A stretch of DNA of 64,000 nt from Perkinsus olseni (taxonomy: Eukaryota; Perkinsozoa; Perkinsida; Perkinsidae). Location of the stretch: contig JABANP010000020.1 of assembly GCA_013115135.1 (NCBI GenBank), forward strand, positions 1 through 64,000. The letters run 5' to 3'. The translations under genes and the position numbers were made by a program. Shown one piece after another: positions 11,668 to 24,049 of this stretch (positions within the stretch are counted from its first letter, which is position 1; every line of letters starts with the position of its first letter). A model generated the notes under the pieces. It ran no database searches. It was not told the DNA's origin and saw nothing but the letters and a program-made list of their open reading frames with translations.

Positions 11668-13152
11668 TCAATTGGCAGCTACAGCAGGGGCATCATGGTG
11701 ACGGGCTCCCTGTGGCCTGAAGACCACAGTGGTGAGGAATACGGAACGACAGCTTACTTTCCTCGTCTCCAGTTATGATACCCCGCACGATAGTTCGAGC
11801 GAGTCACGTGGATTTCAGTGGGATCATCGGCCTGGTCCATGACTGCTCTTTCGAGGAGCATGCGCGACACATTAGCAAGAACCTTGAAGGCCTCTAGCAT
11901 GCAGCCAAATACAGTGGGGGTAAGTTACATCATGTATCTCTCCCTTCGCACCCTTATGACCACCCTTACGCCAATTCATATAGTCATCCCTATACATGCC
12001 CAAGGCCTTGAGCTCCTGCGAGAAATCTGTAGGAGAAAAGGCGATGATGGGACCCTCCTCCAGCTGAACTCAGGTAGCTACTACCAGGAAGGTTGGCAAC
12101 GTCTTCTTTCGTTGGTGGGGGGCGCTCGGAAGGTGTCGTAGCCATCGACACCAGGGAGGCCGAGGACCACTCTGAAACGGGATTATTACGCTTGCTGCGA
12201 TACTTGTGAATGTCAAGAGGAGTTGCGACGGCTTACCCCCAGCCAATAGACTGCTCAGTCCAGCACGGCTTCTAGACATTCCAAGAGGTAGCTTAGCCCC
12301 AACATCCTCTGCAACTTTCCTGTATCCCACACGCTCCAATGCCCGCGATAAAACACGTCTCCAGTCTTCCCAGTTATCCAAGCGGTACCTTGACGAATCC
12401 TGTGAGCCAATGAAGCTGACAGCGCGGTGACCATATACCTTCCATCCGGAGGAATATCCGAGTTATACGGAGCAGTGAATAAAACATGTTCCCATGCTGG
12501 ATACTCCGATCCCGTGATGTATGGTTTATCATCTATCAAGACGTCACCGCGTATCCTAGTCTTATCCGATGTGATGATAAGCCTCTTTAGCCACCTGGTC
12601 ACTACGGCTGTTGGAAGGACGTCGCTTATGAATAGGCTTACTCGTCTCCGAGCCTTTCCTTCACCCATTGAGCCTTCTCCTGATGACAGAAACTGGATGC
12701 AAGGATAGGTGAAGTGCACAGAAGTAGCGACACACCTATGGATAGGTAGCAAGTTCAAACGCTTCCTGGATCGCCAATACTACCAGGCAGGGCTCCCATC
12801 TCACGGATGGCATCCAAGCTCCCTGGCATTGCGGGGAGGCTTGCAAAGAATCCCTTAGAACAAAAAAGGTCTGTAGCTTGCCTTTTATATCTACGCCATG
12901 AAGAGCTCAGATCGAGCACTGCCTGCCTCCTTTACTTTGCCGGAACACATAACTCCATTGCGTAGCTTTTGCTCCTATCAATGTCGCTACGTTGGCCCCA
13001 GGCGGCTCCTGAGGAGAGCAATGAAAGCGTGTCCAGCCTACACGATGTGCGCTACTGAATCCACTGTCCCAGTCCACCACGCAGCCATCCATATCTAGAA
13101 GTATGCAGATAGGAGAGAGGGTACGAGCGATGGAAGCGTAGCGATCATTCAT
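11668..13152 (-). CDS. 5'(3')-deoxyribonucleotidase-like HAD phosphatase (NT5C family), with possible C-terminal extension
   Basis: This is predicted to dephosphorylate (deoxy)nucleoside monophosphates. The ATG at 13152 is followed by ILLDMDGCVVDWDSGF, the HAD motif I nucleophile DxDG. The next exons give GFFASLPAMPGSLDAIREM, WLKRLIITSDKTRIRGDVLI with DDKPYITGSE (motifs III/IV) and AWEHVLFTAPYN, matching the order in mammalian NT5C. A 23-nt intron (12416-12438) is needed to reach RYRLDNWEDWRRVL, the family's C-terminal block. A further minus-strand coding stretch follows, with ALGMYRDDYMNWRKGG and NYRAGYHNWRRGK, ending at 11668. It is either an extra C-terminal domain joined through a GTAAGC donor near 12230, or a small separate gene beginning at the ATG at 12145. 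The start lies only about 57 nt beyond the stop of the upstream glycosyltransferase gene. Confidence 0.75.
12416..12438 (-). other. candidate 23-nt GT-AG intron in the NT5C-like gene
   Basis: Read on the minus strand it is GTATATGGTC...GCTGTCAG. Splicing it converts phase 2 at GGA AG into AGC and gives PPDGSFIGSQDSSRYRLDNW, restoring the conserved W-x-DNW-type C terminus. The unspliced frame instead runs into a non-family sequence. Confidence 0.6.
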
Positions 13153-13208
13153 ACCTGCCGCCACACTTCTGAATCTGTTTGCAGACAGAAGCACGGCTAG
13201 GCCCCTAT

Positions 13209-14779
13209 CTATGGAGTACAATCGAGGGTTAGGTGTTCCTTCGCGTGTTCCTCAGCCCTCAATCCCATCTCGGATCTAAGTTGAGGATTATCAGCTACTT
13301 CTGCCATAGCCTTGACAAAGCCATCCTCGTCATCGGGATCGATGATCTAATGGAGGCGTCGACTGAAGAAGCTTGATCGATTGGCTCCCACTCACATAAC
13401 CATGCTCTCCATGGGTGAGCATCTCCGGAATGCCCGCAATTCCGGTTGTGATGACTGGCAGGCGTCTGAGCATTGCTTCAGGCAAGACCTACAGATAAGG
13501 AAAGCCACGATTAGCCCCATAACCACTTAGGAGGCGAGCTGCTCACTAACGGGGTGACCTCATTGACTGAGGCAAATACTAAAGCATCGGCAGCCCTATA
13601 GTATCTAAGAAGGCGAACTAACCATGGGAAATGAGGTCCGTGCTTTGAGTGTTACGAATCAGGATCACTAGTAACATCATGTAAAGATATTCTTGGATCG
13701 TCTGCTATGGCCTCCTCGACCTGTAGCATAGTCGTATAGTTCAACTAGGGAGTCTAAGACATGTTGTATTACCTCATTCACGTACTCGATCTCATAGTCT
13801 CTAATACGACGGACACCCACGATAACAAGTCGAACCTAAGTTATTGAGGTGAGCCGCAACGTCTGGTGTCATAAAATCGATGAATGATACCCGACAAAGC
13901 ACTACATCTGGCCTATCTCCGGCAAACTTCTTAAATAGCTTGACAACTGTAACTTGGTTTTTTCTCGGGCATACGATTCCCATGCACAGAAAAGTGCATA
14001 CCACAGATGAATCTTTCGAGGATGGGTATGCTGCAGATGAGAGTCTTGGATCAGGCACCCCAACATAGCTGAAAAAAAGGGAACGTGAACATGTATTATC
14101 CGATACAGCAGAGTAATACACAATTTGTTTCGGGCACTTTATCGGGTAAACAACGGCTTGTGCTTTACAGACGCAAATGACCATACTACAGACCTGCAAT
14201 ACGCTATAGACTGTGAGTTCCAACGATGAGATCATAATCACTTGTAGCGCATGATCCACGGTGGATGCATCCATAAATGTGACCTTACGAGCTGCCAACT
14301 CTCGGACCTGCAAGCCCGCGGTACGACCTCATGAAGCAGAGCAATACTATTGATCCAGTCATACTACCAGCATATCCCTCGGCCACCACTCGTGTAGAAT
14401 CCACATGTGGGGTATGCCACGATTGGCAAGATCTACTACTACATGAGCCGTCATTATTGTGTTACATACCACAAGTCTAACATCTCTAATATAACCTAAG
14501 GGCAGGTGTTTCCAGATCGGAGGATATTGAATAGTTACGAAGTAGGGAATCTAATGAGCCAATCCTGACGGCACAACCAGCTGCCTGAAATAGTTTCTCA
14601 AAAGGGCCAGAACTCGGAGAGAGCACCTGAGAAATTACCACCCGGGACAACAGAATGAGGCCACCTCACAATACCATAATATTGCCATTATAAAAACCAC
14701 CGTTGACCATATTCAGTAACACCTGATTGGCCCCCGATACAGCAAAGTTCTGCGTGACAATGAGACATGTACCATACAT
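13209..14779 (-). CDS. GT4-type (GT-B fold) glycosyltransferase
   Basis: This is a putative retaining nucleotide-sugar glycosyltransferase. Conserved pieces in order are NFAVSGANQVLLNMVNGG, LSPSSGPFEKLFQAAG, NTIMTAHVVVDLANRG, IPHMWILHEWWPRDML, GIVCPRKNQVTVVKLFKKFA, ADALVFASVNEVTP and VLPEAMLRRLPVITTGIAGI followed by PEML. The last block contains the GT4 E-x7-E motif. The C-terminal exon gives IDPDDEDGFVKAMAEVADNP and stops at 13209-13211. The frame is open upstream to 14890, but the first codon there is GTG. The ATG at 14779 is a minimum start, and an upstream exon is likely. Substrate and location cannot be told from the sequence; no signal peptide was seen in the part read. Confidence 0.8.
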
Positions 14780-14890
14780 AGCGTGAGGAAAGCGCGCAAA
14801 CTGCCAAGGCGCAATTGATACTCTAATCCACTCGAATACAAGAAGATATTCAACACTTCTCCTGAGAGCTCTTGAAGGCACAATAATCAC

Positions 14891-15191
14891 GAAGTCCCAG
14901 GCCCCTTACCAATAATTTATCAGAAAAGCAACAAGATCTGTAGTAGACAGAAACCGTTGTAGATTCCGAGCCGACTCTTCCAAGTTTGGAAGAGCGGCAC
15001 AAGCAATAAAGCTCTACTAAACAACTCTTTACGAGACTCGCCGAGCGAGAACTGCCATCAACAATATGACGGCGAAGAAACTAAATTAGTAGTAGCCACC
15101 GTAGCCAGCTGATACCCAAGAGGGCAGAGCTAGCACGTCTGCAGGGGATAGCTATACGCAGTCTCAGAGCAGACGTGATTCTGCATTATAA
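14891..15191. other. spacer, nothing recognised
   Basis: About 300 bp lies between the glycosyltransferase 5' region and the asparaginase stop. It may hold the missing first exon of the former. No other feature was seen. Confidence 0.4.
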
Positions 15192-16484
15192 TTAATTACC
15201 GAAGGAAAGATCACGGAAAGGATCCTCAGCAGAGGTATCATTCATAGTGATCTCACCACGGATATTAACACCAAAGTTCTTATTAATATCGGAAGTCTTC
15301 ATACCAGCACCCAACATGTAACTGAGCTTCGTGACAGCAGCCTCGGGAGTCATATCACCGCCACTGATGACACCGAGATCGAGAAGCTGAGCTCCAGCGG
15401 CATAATCAGCAAGCTCAACGACACCACGAAGAACTTGAGATACGGCAACAACTGGCACATCAAGGTTCTGGCACTTGATAAGGAAGTTGGTGAAAGCAGG
15501 TTGGTTAGAGGGAGCATCACCAGTACCGTACAACATAAGGACGACACCCTTGACAGCCTCAGGCGAGAGAGACTCGAAGCTGGTGAGACCTGGGATGACT
15601 CTGATGGGAAGGATGGAAGACTCCATGTTAGACTGGACAGCGAAGGGACCAGTGGGAGCAGGAAGCATGAGTTCCTTATCGAATGCAAGACCGACACCCA
15701 TAGTGGCGAGATAGGGGTACTTGGGGGACTCGAAGGCCTCGATAGCACCACTATCGATCTTGACAGCACGAGTTCCGCGGATGAGCTCAGTGTCGAAGAA
15801 GATGCTAACTTCAGGGACAGTATAGAGACCAGCGAGCATGATGGAAATGATCATATTCCTCCTGGCATCACTATGGGGCTCATCAAAGGCAAGAATGGAA
15901 CCAGTGATGATAACACTCTTAGAAAGGTTCGAGAACATGTAGTCAAGAGCACTGGAGGAGTAGGCCATGGTATCAGTTCCATGGAGAATGACGAAGCCAT
16001 CATAGTCCGCATAGTGGTCGTCTATAGTCTTCGTCATCTGCGCCCAGTTAGCAGGGGACATATCGGAACTATCGATCAGGTTCTCATACTCGATCACATC
16101 GAAGTCGGGCATACCGGGAGCCTGGAGCTCGGGAAGGTTATTGAGCTGGTCGGTAAGATATCCGGGGACGGGATGAAGGGTACCGTTAGCGTAGGGCTTC
16201 ATACCAATAGTGCCACCGGTATAGATTACGAGAACCTTCCCAGGTGCGTGTCTCTCCATAGGACTGTAGACGGGTCTCAGGACCTCATCATCACAGTCGG
16301 CACCCTCAGTGGGTTGGAAACAGAAACCCTTCCCCTTCTGGTAGAAACCATAGCAAGCACCATCCTCCTGGGGATAAGACCCGAACTTTGAGAAATGGCA
16401 AGGGGAATAGGAGTCACACAACTCCTGGCACCACTCGGCGGAAGCGGCACCAATCAAAGAGAGAGCGAAGAGAGAAAAGCGCAT
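15192..16484 (-). CDS. secreted L-asparaginase, intronless
   Basis: The enzyme hydrolyses L-asparagine to aspartate and ammonia. The ATG at 16484 begins a signal peptide, MRFSLFALSLIGAASA. About 55 residues with several Cys follow (CQELCDSYSPCHF, CYGFYQKGKGFCF), an N-terminal addition not part of the core family. The two-domain asparaginase then has VLVIYTGGTIGMKPYANG with the nucleophilic Thr of TGGT, VILHGTDTMAYSSSALDY with the HGTDT motif, SVIITGS and DARRNMIISIMLAG, ending at 15192 (430 residues). It has no introns, unlike nearly every neighbour, and strongly prefers C-ending codons as RPS12 does here. That suggests high expression, and its compact form leaves retroposition or lateral transfer open. 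The frame continues upstream of 16484 only from a GTG. Confidence 0.95.
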   Translation of the reverse strand: MRFSLFALSLIGAASAEWCQELCDSYSPCHFSKFGSYPQEDGACYGFYQKGKGFCFQPTEGADCDDEVLRPVYSPMERHAPGKVLVIYTGGTIGMKPYANGTLHPVPGYLTDQLNNLPELQAPGMPDFDVIEYENLIDSSDMSPANWAQMTKTIDDHYADYDGFVILHGTDTMAYSSSALDYMFSNLSKSVIITGSILAFDEPHSDARRNMIISIMLAGLYTVPEVSIFFDTELIRGTRAVKIDSGAIEAFESPKYPYLATMGVGLAFDKELMLPAPTGPFAVQSNMESSILPIRVIPGLTSFESLSPEAVKGVVLMLYGTGDAPSNQPAFTNFLIKCQNLDVPVVAVSQVLRGVVELADYAAGAQLLDLGVISGGDMTPEAAVTKLSYMLGAGMKTSDINKNFGVNIRGEITMNDTSAEDPFRDLSFGN

Positions 16485-16831
16485 CTCGATCGTTTTAAAT
16501 GAATAAACTGAGATCACACAGAATAGATTCTATAATCTACCCATAACAGACTGTGCCCATAACAGACTTATTTTCTGTGCTTAATGACAAAATGATCGCG
16601 AGATGACGAACACCGCGAAGGGTAGGGGACAACAGCCCGCACAGCGAGTCTCTCGAACTTAGCTAAGCTCCTACAAGTCTATCACGCTGTAGGCATTCCT
16701 CTGGAGACAATCACACAAAACAAAGGCTCACGGAACAACAACGCGACCCTCACTCTAAGAAACAGCGCATTCTACTAATGACCAAGATATAAACGTTATT
16801 GGCTGTCGTCGGCGTTATCAGCCTGCGTGCC
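16485..16831. repeat. asparaginase upstream region with a 13-bp direct repeat
   Basis: CCCATAACAGACT occurs at 16540-16552 and again at 16556-16568, 56 and 72 bp upstream of the asparaginase ATG (transcription runs leftwards). Nothing else was recognised. The pair may be a promoter element, but this is inference. Confidence 0.35.
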
Positions 16832-19800
16832 TCAATCCTTCGCTTGTGGCATTGCCTCATCCTCACCGGTACCGTCACACTTCGCAGTTGTCGGCTTATC
16901 CATAGCCGTCGTCTCGCTGGATTCAGCCGTTGGAGCATCTTGGTTGCTTGATTGCTGTCCTTGAGCTACTGCACCCTTAACCTCTTCGATATCACTCGAC
17001 TTCGCCGGAGCTGGGGTATTGTCCAAAGCTGCCGCTTGAGCATTGACCACACCGTGGATCACCTGGGAAAATACACATACACAGGATAGCATAACCTCCG
17101 TGGACGAGGTGACTCAACGGCAATAGTACATTCCACATGTCCTTCACATCAGTGACCAGAGTCGCCTCGGCCGTGTCCTTCAACGAACGAGAAGTTGGGT
17201 ATCTAAGAGGCGACGAATTAGGCCTAGCAGCAATAAGCAGTTGGGCTGCTCACTTCCCATTGTTGTCACGTAGCTGCAGAGAGAGCTTGGTTGGTCTACC
17301 ATCGGCCAGTAGAAGCTTGAACACTGGTGCCATCTCTAGACAGTTTCGGAAGAGTGATAGCCGGCCGAAGATGTACAAGCCGAATCTTGCTCGAGATAAT
17401 GCAACAGTCTGGCACAAAAAGGCTTTCACGGTTCAATACCATAGACGTGAGATACTCACCAGCCTTCGGATATCCCTGATGTGACCCACATGATTGGTAC
17501 GAACAAGGGACACGATGACATAGTCATTCTGCTGGCCTTGATATCGATCTACCGTGGTGATCTGAGCCCACAATGGTATGACGCATGATCAGGATGGGTG
17601 AGGTTTTCGCCTACCGTCTTAGGCTGGCCGAAGAGAGGGTTCCACGAGCAACGTGACTTAATCACATCTCGTATGAGATGTTTCTGCCCGTTATATGTCG
17701 CTAGGATGGTGATCTTATCAGCCGGATACCTGTAAAGAGGCAAGAGATTGGCGTCCGATCATGTCACACTATCGATAGAGGGATGCTAGAGGTGCAGAGG
17801 TAGTTTCATTGCGATCTACAACGAGTGTAGTACCACCCTTACCCCAAGAGTCGCATGTACATGAACATTGCCACACAGTACTCCGCTTCGCCGAGGTTTT
17901 GGTAAAAGTATGGTGAGGGGCTCGACTCGCCTTGTCCTTCAAAGTCCTGAACGATACAAGGTCATGAGCTAATCTAATACAACCTCTGTTGTCCTGAGTA
18001 GAACTGCGCTACGTACCGGAACATCGATGAACTGGTAGTCGTATGTTAGGCCGGTATTGGCCGCCTCATTATACTCCTTGCCCGTCCTGGTGTTGGGCAA
18101 ATCTCCCAGGCCCGGATAACGCCATCGATAAAGATTGGCGATGGACGGGCGAGTTCGCCCCTGCATATCTAGGTTAACAGTGGGGCTCTTCAGTCGTACA
18201 AACCGAGCGAACAAGGATTGATCCAATCTGCCATATCTGAGGTCGACGAGCGGTAGCCAGAGTGTGTTGCAATGTAGGATGTCCCACCTCTGGAAGGCGC
18301 GGTTCTTGACAACAGGTGGCAGCTGTTGATGATCTCCGATGAGAACCACCCTGAATGATAACAGGAATGGCTACATGTACATAAGCTTGGAGAGTCGGGA
18401 CCATCGAACGGTCAACTCACCGCTTCAGCCTACTGGACTTGCTATCGACACTACTCTTCTTCTGCAGTAGCATCGGGATGAAGGTCTCAATCTCCAAGAC
18501 CTAAAATTAGTCAACGGATGTACAGGCCCCCAGAGCTACTTCACTATGCTTCATTACCTGCCCGGCTTCTTCCATTACAATGTTATCATACTGAAAGGAC
18601 AGTTTGAGTAGAGTATCGCGGACCTGACGGTGGGATTTGGCCGGTGGTTAGTCTAATAAAGATAGTCATCATCTACTCACCAAAGCAGCATGAGTGCATG
18701 TCATAGCCACAATCTTGGCATGGGTGGTCAAGAGGTATATACCGCGATCATGTGAGTTACGTAGTAGCTCGAACGGATGGGTCTCCTCCAGACGAGCGAA
18801 CATATCCTCGATGTGCCTAGACACAGGACCCTCCCCCATCATTGCAGCAGGTCGATTGAATGGCACTGCCCTACCGCCAGCATATCGTTGCAAGCTCGAA
18901 ATCTTTTGTGGATGTCATTACTCCATTTCCCCTCGATACCAGATGCGAAGTATCTGATAGGGAGCCCACATACAACTCTTAGATGTGCCACCGCTTCCCA
19001 CCTCTTAAAGGGGAACATTATCTCGGCCATGGATCGATTCTCGAGGGCGGCCTTATCCGCTTCCTTTCGGCTCTGTTCGTCCTTGGATGCATCGTTACTA
19101 ATCTTGCCAGGCACCGGTGCAGATGTCATGACCTCGTCCTCCTCAGCCTGAGCAATAAGATGCTGTAGGAGCAAGGCAAGCCTTAGAACACGGCACGTGA
19201 GCAGCATTCCCTACCCTCTCCCGCTTCTTCTGTCTAGCGTCGACAATAGCATTCTTGGCCTCCTCCTGCTTCTCATTACTGCTACCCTCCGTCATGTAAG
19301 CAGTTACAGCTGCAGAGTACTCCTGCCAAGCTCTCACGACGTGGAAGCGATAAAACTGAGACACGAGTTGTATACCACTTCACTTTCCACCTATCAGGGT
19401 GTAACGATACCTGCATTGCATTCTCTACGGAGAAGGCGTTGTCCTCAGGGCTCTGACCCAATTCGACTGCGAGCTTCTTAACCTCTGGAAGCAGACAACA
19501 TAGCCACCATCAATAGTCCAAGGCTTGAGGACTAAGCTACCTTCAAGTAAGTCTAATCTCATCTGCAACATGTATGAAACTCTGCCCATCTTCGAATAGT
19601 CTTCGTCGAGCTCCAGAAGCTCCTGACCTGAAGGAGTTCACTTCGATCCCATGAGCGAACGGAGGTGGAGGCTTGTTCCTGAAGATGGCAAACACTGCCC
19701 TGTCATTACCTCTTCCAAGTCGTAGAAGCCTGCTCCCGGGGATATCCAGCTGCTGGATCTTCGTGAAAAGGTCATTCAGGGCTTGATTGGAGTGGGCGAT

Positions 19801-22800
19801 CTGTGTTAACAAGAGGGACGCACTTACATCTCCTTCATCGACATCTCCACTCACTAGTAGTGTTTTCTGATTGGGGTTGTTGTGATACAACAGATTCACT
19901 ATCTGTACAGCGACATCAGTTTTACCAGTACCTGATTATGATCTACCATTCTCGACCAACATTCGGGGATACTCGAGCAGTTGACTAGGTCAAGAAGTTG
20001 GTCTTCTTACCAGGAGGTCCCACGACCATCGTTAGACCAATAGATACTCCACTGCGTATAGCTTCGACCTGGGTCTTAGTGAAAGGTACCGCGTTCTTCT
20101 TCGGTTGATGTTGAGGGAAGGGGCTGCGGATCTCAGGGGTTACGCTCTTCGCCTTCACAGACTCGATGCTAGTGCCATCCTCCTTCTCCTCTGGTGCGAA
20201 GAACACTTGGTACCTGTTAGTATATACTACCACCTAAGAAGCGAGCCGCATTATGTCTTACGGTGGCTGATCAGCTTCAGTCATATCACAATTGGGATAT
20301 ACTTGCAGGAGGTGTTCTTTACTGACGAAGGTATCACGGAAGTCAATGGCTGAACAAAACGATACACCAGTGACTTCACCCCTCTCTGGTGTTACTTACT
20401 TGACCGAGAGGGATTGAGCTGACGGTAATTAGCGCTAGAAGGGTCACCATAACCAAGGAAGAGATCGTGTAACCAATCAGGGATGACCTGCACGGATAAA
20501 CAGACGCATGTGATACTAGGAGACCGGCCGAGTAGCGTACAGTATCAGGGCTGCTCATGAGGCCTCTAATGGTGGCAAGAACTGAGCGGAAGTTATTCTC
20601 CTTAGCCTTCCTTCTGACTAACACGTTGAACTGGGAGTATATCTCAGCCTCCATGTTGTTCAGGTCCGCTGCGTACTGCGCACAGTCAAGATGCACCTGG
20701 TGACGAGAAAACAGTGACCTAAACTATTCGAAAAAACTGCACTGCCAGTGCCGACCTTAAGGGTCCTCAGGTCTCCCACAGGCTCTTTCTTATTGTACTC
20801 GGAGAGGATATTCCCCTCCTCATCTAGAAGCTCGATGACAACAGCACCCCGAACCTACACCAAAGGAGGCATTAATAGAACGGCAATCGTTGTCACTGAT
20901 CCAACCTCTTACCTTTTTTATACCGTAATACTCCGGGAACTCGGATATCGCAAGTTCGCGGAGGCTCTTCGGCTTGAAGCCCTTCCCTCGGGTTGGAGGA
21001 TCGATCTGCGATGATCCGTGAAACTAGTCGCGCCCATGGCACTAGTGATAGACCTACCGCCAGCATGAATACGCAGTCATGTTCTCGAAGCTCATCCCAC
21101 TCTCGCTTCACATGGGGCAGAACGTTACGCAGAGAGTATCTTCAACAGATGATGGATGGGCGTTTTAATGACAGCAGTTGTTAGCGATTACGTTATCTCT
21201 GCTCGGACTTCACTAGGGATATCTTCTCCTACTTTAGGGCTCCTCACATTGACTATCGTTATACCCTTCAACTCGACTGCCATACGCGACTGGCCCATAA
21301 TACGTGGAGGGCCATCAGCAGTTTGTCGTGCCATGTTGAGCCTTGGAATCTATGAGAGAAAGCGTAATCATAGTATATTGGCGAATACTCTTATCACATA
21401 CCACATCCTCGAAGTCTCCACGTATCTCATAGGTAGACTCTAGACGATAGAGTTTGAAGTTACGCAGGAGGTAGTCAGATATAGTGAGGAATTGCAGATT
21501 GAGTTTGGGAAGGGCCAGTGAATATTCCCCAGAGTAATGCTCCGACGGTACCTACATAGCGGTGATAGTGCTTGGTACCCTAGCAGCATAGGGATGGATG
21601 CTTACCAGATTAGGGTCCCATAGGACCTTCTCGTCTGGGAATAGTGGCAAGCGATTAATGTACTCCAACTGGCTACGCCTCCCCGCCAGATCATGAACCA
21701 AGGCGTCCACGCACAACTTGCGGAGCCTAGACATGCTGCCACGGCTCTCTAAAAGGTAGACGAGGAGTGATCATCGGATTCACTAACTCCACTCGACTCA
21801 CTCTTCCTTGTACCGCTCGGCGCGTCCTCATTTGAATCCTGTGGATCGAGTGCGTGGGAGTATTCGAGGAGCTTGCTCCTGAAGAACGAAACCCAGGATG
21901 AGAGTAGGTGTGCAGAACACGTTGATGTAGCCTGTAGCATGAGCAGGCCATCGCCTACCTATCGACTCTACATGCCGCAGCACAAAGATCCACCAGATCA
22001 TCATCACTGATCCGAGACAATGCTGCAGTTATCTTGCCCTCGGTATCTACAACGAAAACGATGATGACGAGGTCGCTACCGCGGTGTAGAACCAGCGCCT
22101 TAGGATTACCAAGGTTTCGTGCTGCCAGGAGACCGAGGCCTCTAACAGGCTCCTTGTCTTCAGGCACATCGAAGCATACTTGGCGGAAGTGGTCATGAGT
22201 GAAGTAAAGGCGCTGTTCCACCTAAGATGTAGATACTTAGAGCATGTACCGCACAGCGACCCGCAGGCTACATGTGTCTTATCGAGATGTTCAGCAGTGT
22301 AATCGTTAACCTCGAAGTTCTCATAGAAGTCTAGTATGTCTACAAGCTGCAGAAACAACTTGAGGGAGTCTGGATTGGATCTGAGGATGGTATGAGACTG
22401 GCGACTGGGTGATGATGCGAGTGCTTGAGTGTTCGAGAGTCACCATGAAGCCAATAATACCTGACTATGTCATAGGCTTTAGCTCTATCCAAGAACATCC
22501 TGTCATGCAAAAGAGGGCGAGTGAAACGCCTCGTTGGTAGCTGACTCTCCAGGTCTATCAAGAACTCAATGAAACGTTCCATGTACCTACACTCAAGGAT
22601 ACACACCACATCAGCATCTACTAGGCTCGACGCGCAGCGGCGAGACCCTACGTTATTCCAGCCTTAGTCAGCTCTGTAAGGCCTTCCATCCAATCAAAGA
22701 AGTTGTCTATCAGATCAGGTATGAAATGAATCTCGAGATACTTCCTGGAACCTGCACGGAGACGGGATGCTAAGATATTCCGATAAGCCTGGTGGATATC

Positions 22801-23766
22801 GCGTGATGGGAGAAGAGATGTTGCAATTATGGTACTCACCAGGCTCGGCGTCCGAATACTTCTTCTTCATGGACTTGAACCGCTTCTGTACTCTTGTTTG
22901 GGCTTCACGTAAGGCGAACTCTCGATCTGCATACAATTACGATAAGGAGGAGCTTGGACGGATGTAGCCCCGGTGATACATGAATCACTGAGTGTCATCC
23001 AGCAGGGTAGTCCTACTAGTCGGAGGCATGATTGGCACACAGCATCTACCTCCAACGATAGGAAGGCGTTATCTGAACATCACAATGCTCGAGGATCAAC
23101 TTCCCATAAAATGCAGGAGCCGCCGGAGGTTACTACCCAAGAACTGGATCCACATGGCCTTCTCTCGCACCTCAAGGTCCGTGAGGTTGAAGACTCGTTG
23201 GAAGAAAGCGTCTATCTTCTGCGAATCATCGCTGCTTGCCGTGAGTGAATCCCAAGGCTGACATAGTTCAAGGTACAGTGGCGGGCTATTGCCGGCAGCA
23301 GAGTGTACGGTTACTTGAAAAGTGCAGGTCCTGAACTTTTCGTTCATCATTAGAATCACCGAGAACACATGCGAGTCCTGAGGATAACAGTTGGAAGGAG
23401 CACCTTTAACTTTCAGGTATAACTTCATCGTTACCGATGCCTTATCCGAGTCGAAGAGAGGCCAGAGGTACTTCTCAAGGTACCCCGAGTACTCCAGTAT
23501 GCTCATCTTCTTCGTATCATATTCCACCTCCTTCAACTTGGTCGCTACATCCTCGATGAATGCGGCATCCACCTTCTTAGGGGTCCCTTTAGCCCACTTC
23601 TCGGCGAACCTACAGGAAGGAGTTTATTCCATTTGCGAGGGCGATAAGTAGACATCTGGGCTGGAAGCTAGTGTTACTTAGCGAAGGGGTCCTTCTCCAG
23701 ATCCTTCGTCGTGAGGGCAACAGTAGCCCTACCCTGTTTTTGTACTGACGACTGCTGACCTGCCAT
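16832..23766 (-). CDS. AQR: Aquarius (AQR/IBP160), intron-binding spliceosomal helicase
   Basis: This SF1 helicase of the intron-binding complex in the spliceosome has ARM-like repeats in the N-terminal half and a RecA core in the C-terminal half. N-terminal blocks are [38 protein letters not shown] and [20 protein letters not shown]. Core blocks are [20 protein letters not shown] with Walker [92 protein letters not shown] and [18 protein letters not shown]. Walker A is split by a 79-nt intron (19932-20010). The C terminus is a low-complexity acidic tail ending at 16832. The ATG at 23766 gives MAGQQSSVQ. An upstream Lys/Ser-rich exon from an ATG at 23936 can splice in frame onto GQQSSVQ and may be the true start. 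Several exon borders remain unassigned. Confidence 0.93.
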
Positions 23767-24049
23767 TGTGAGATGGCATACGCACGGGTAGCGAGTTGCT
23801 ACACAGTACCTCTCTTGCTCTTGCCACTGCTTCCTTTCCCCTTACCACTATTGCCACTTCTCTGCGCCCCCTTTCTCTTGGCTGGAGGGGTCTGCCTTGT
23901 CGATGATGGCGGCGGTGGTTGTCCGGGTGGGTTCATCTTACTAGGCACGCCAAACCACTGGACGATGAAGGCTGGGGTACTCCGATAGAGCCCGAGGGAT
24001 ACTCCACCAACAGAACTAGGCCACCAAGGATTAATGAAACAAATTGAAA

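Noticed and set aside
15435..16391. 318-codon open frame on the plus strand
   Set aside because: It lies exactly antisense to the asparaginase gene. The biased codons of that gene keep stops out of the opposite strand, and the translation shows no domain.
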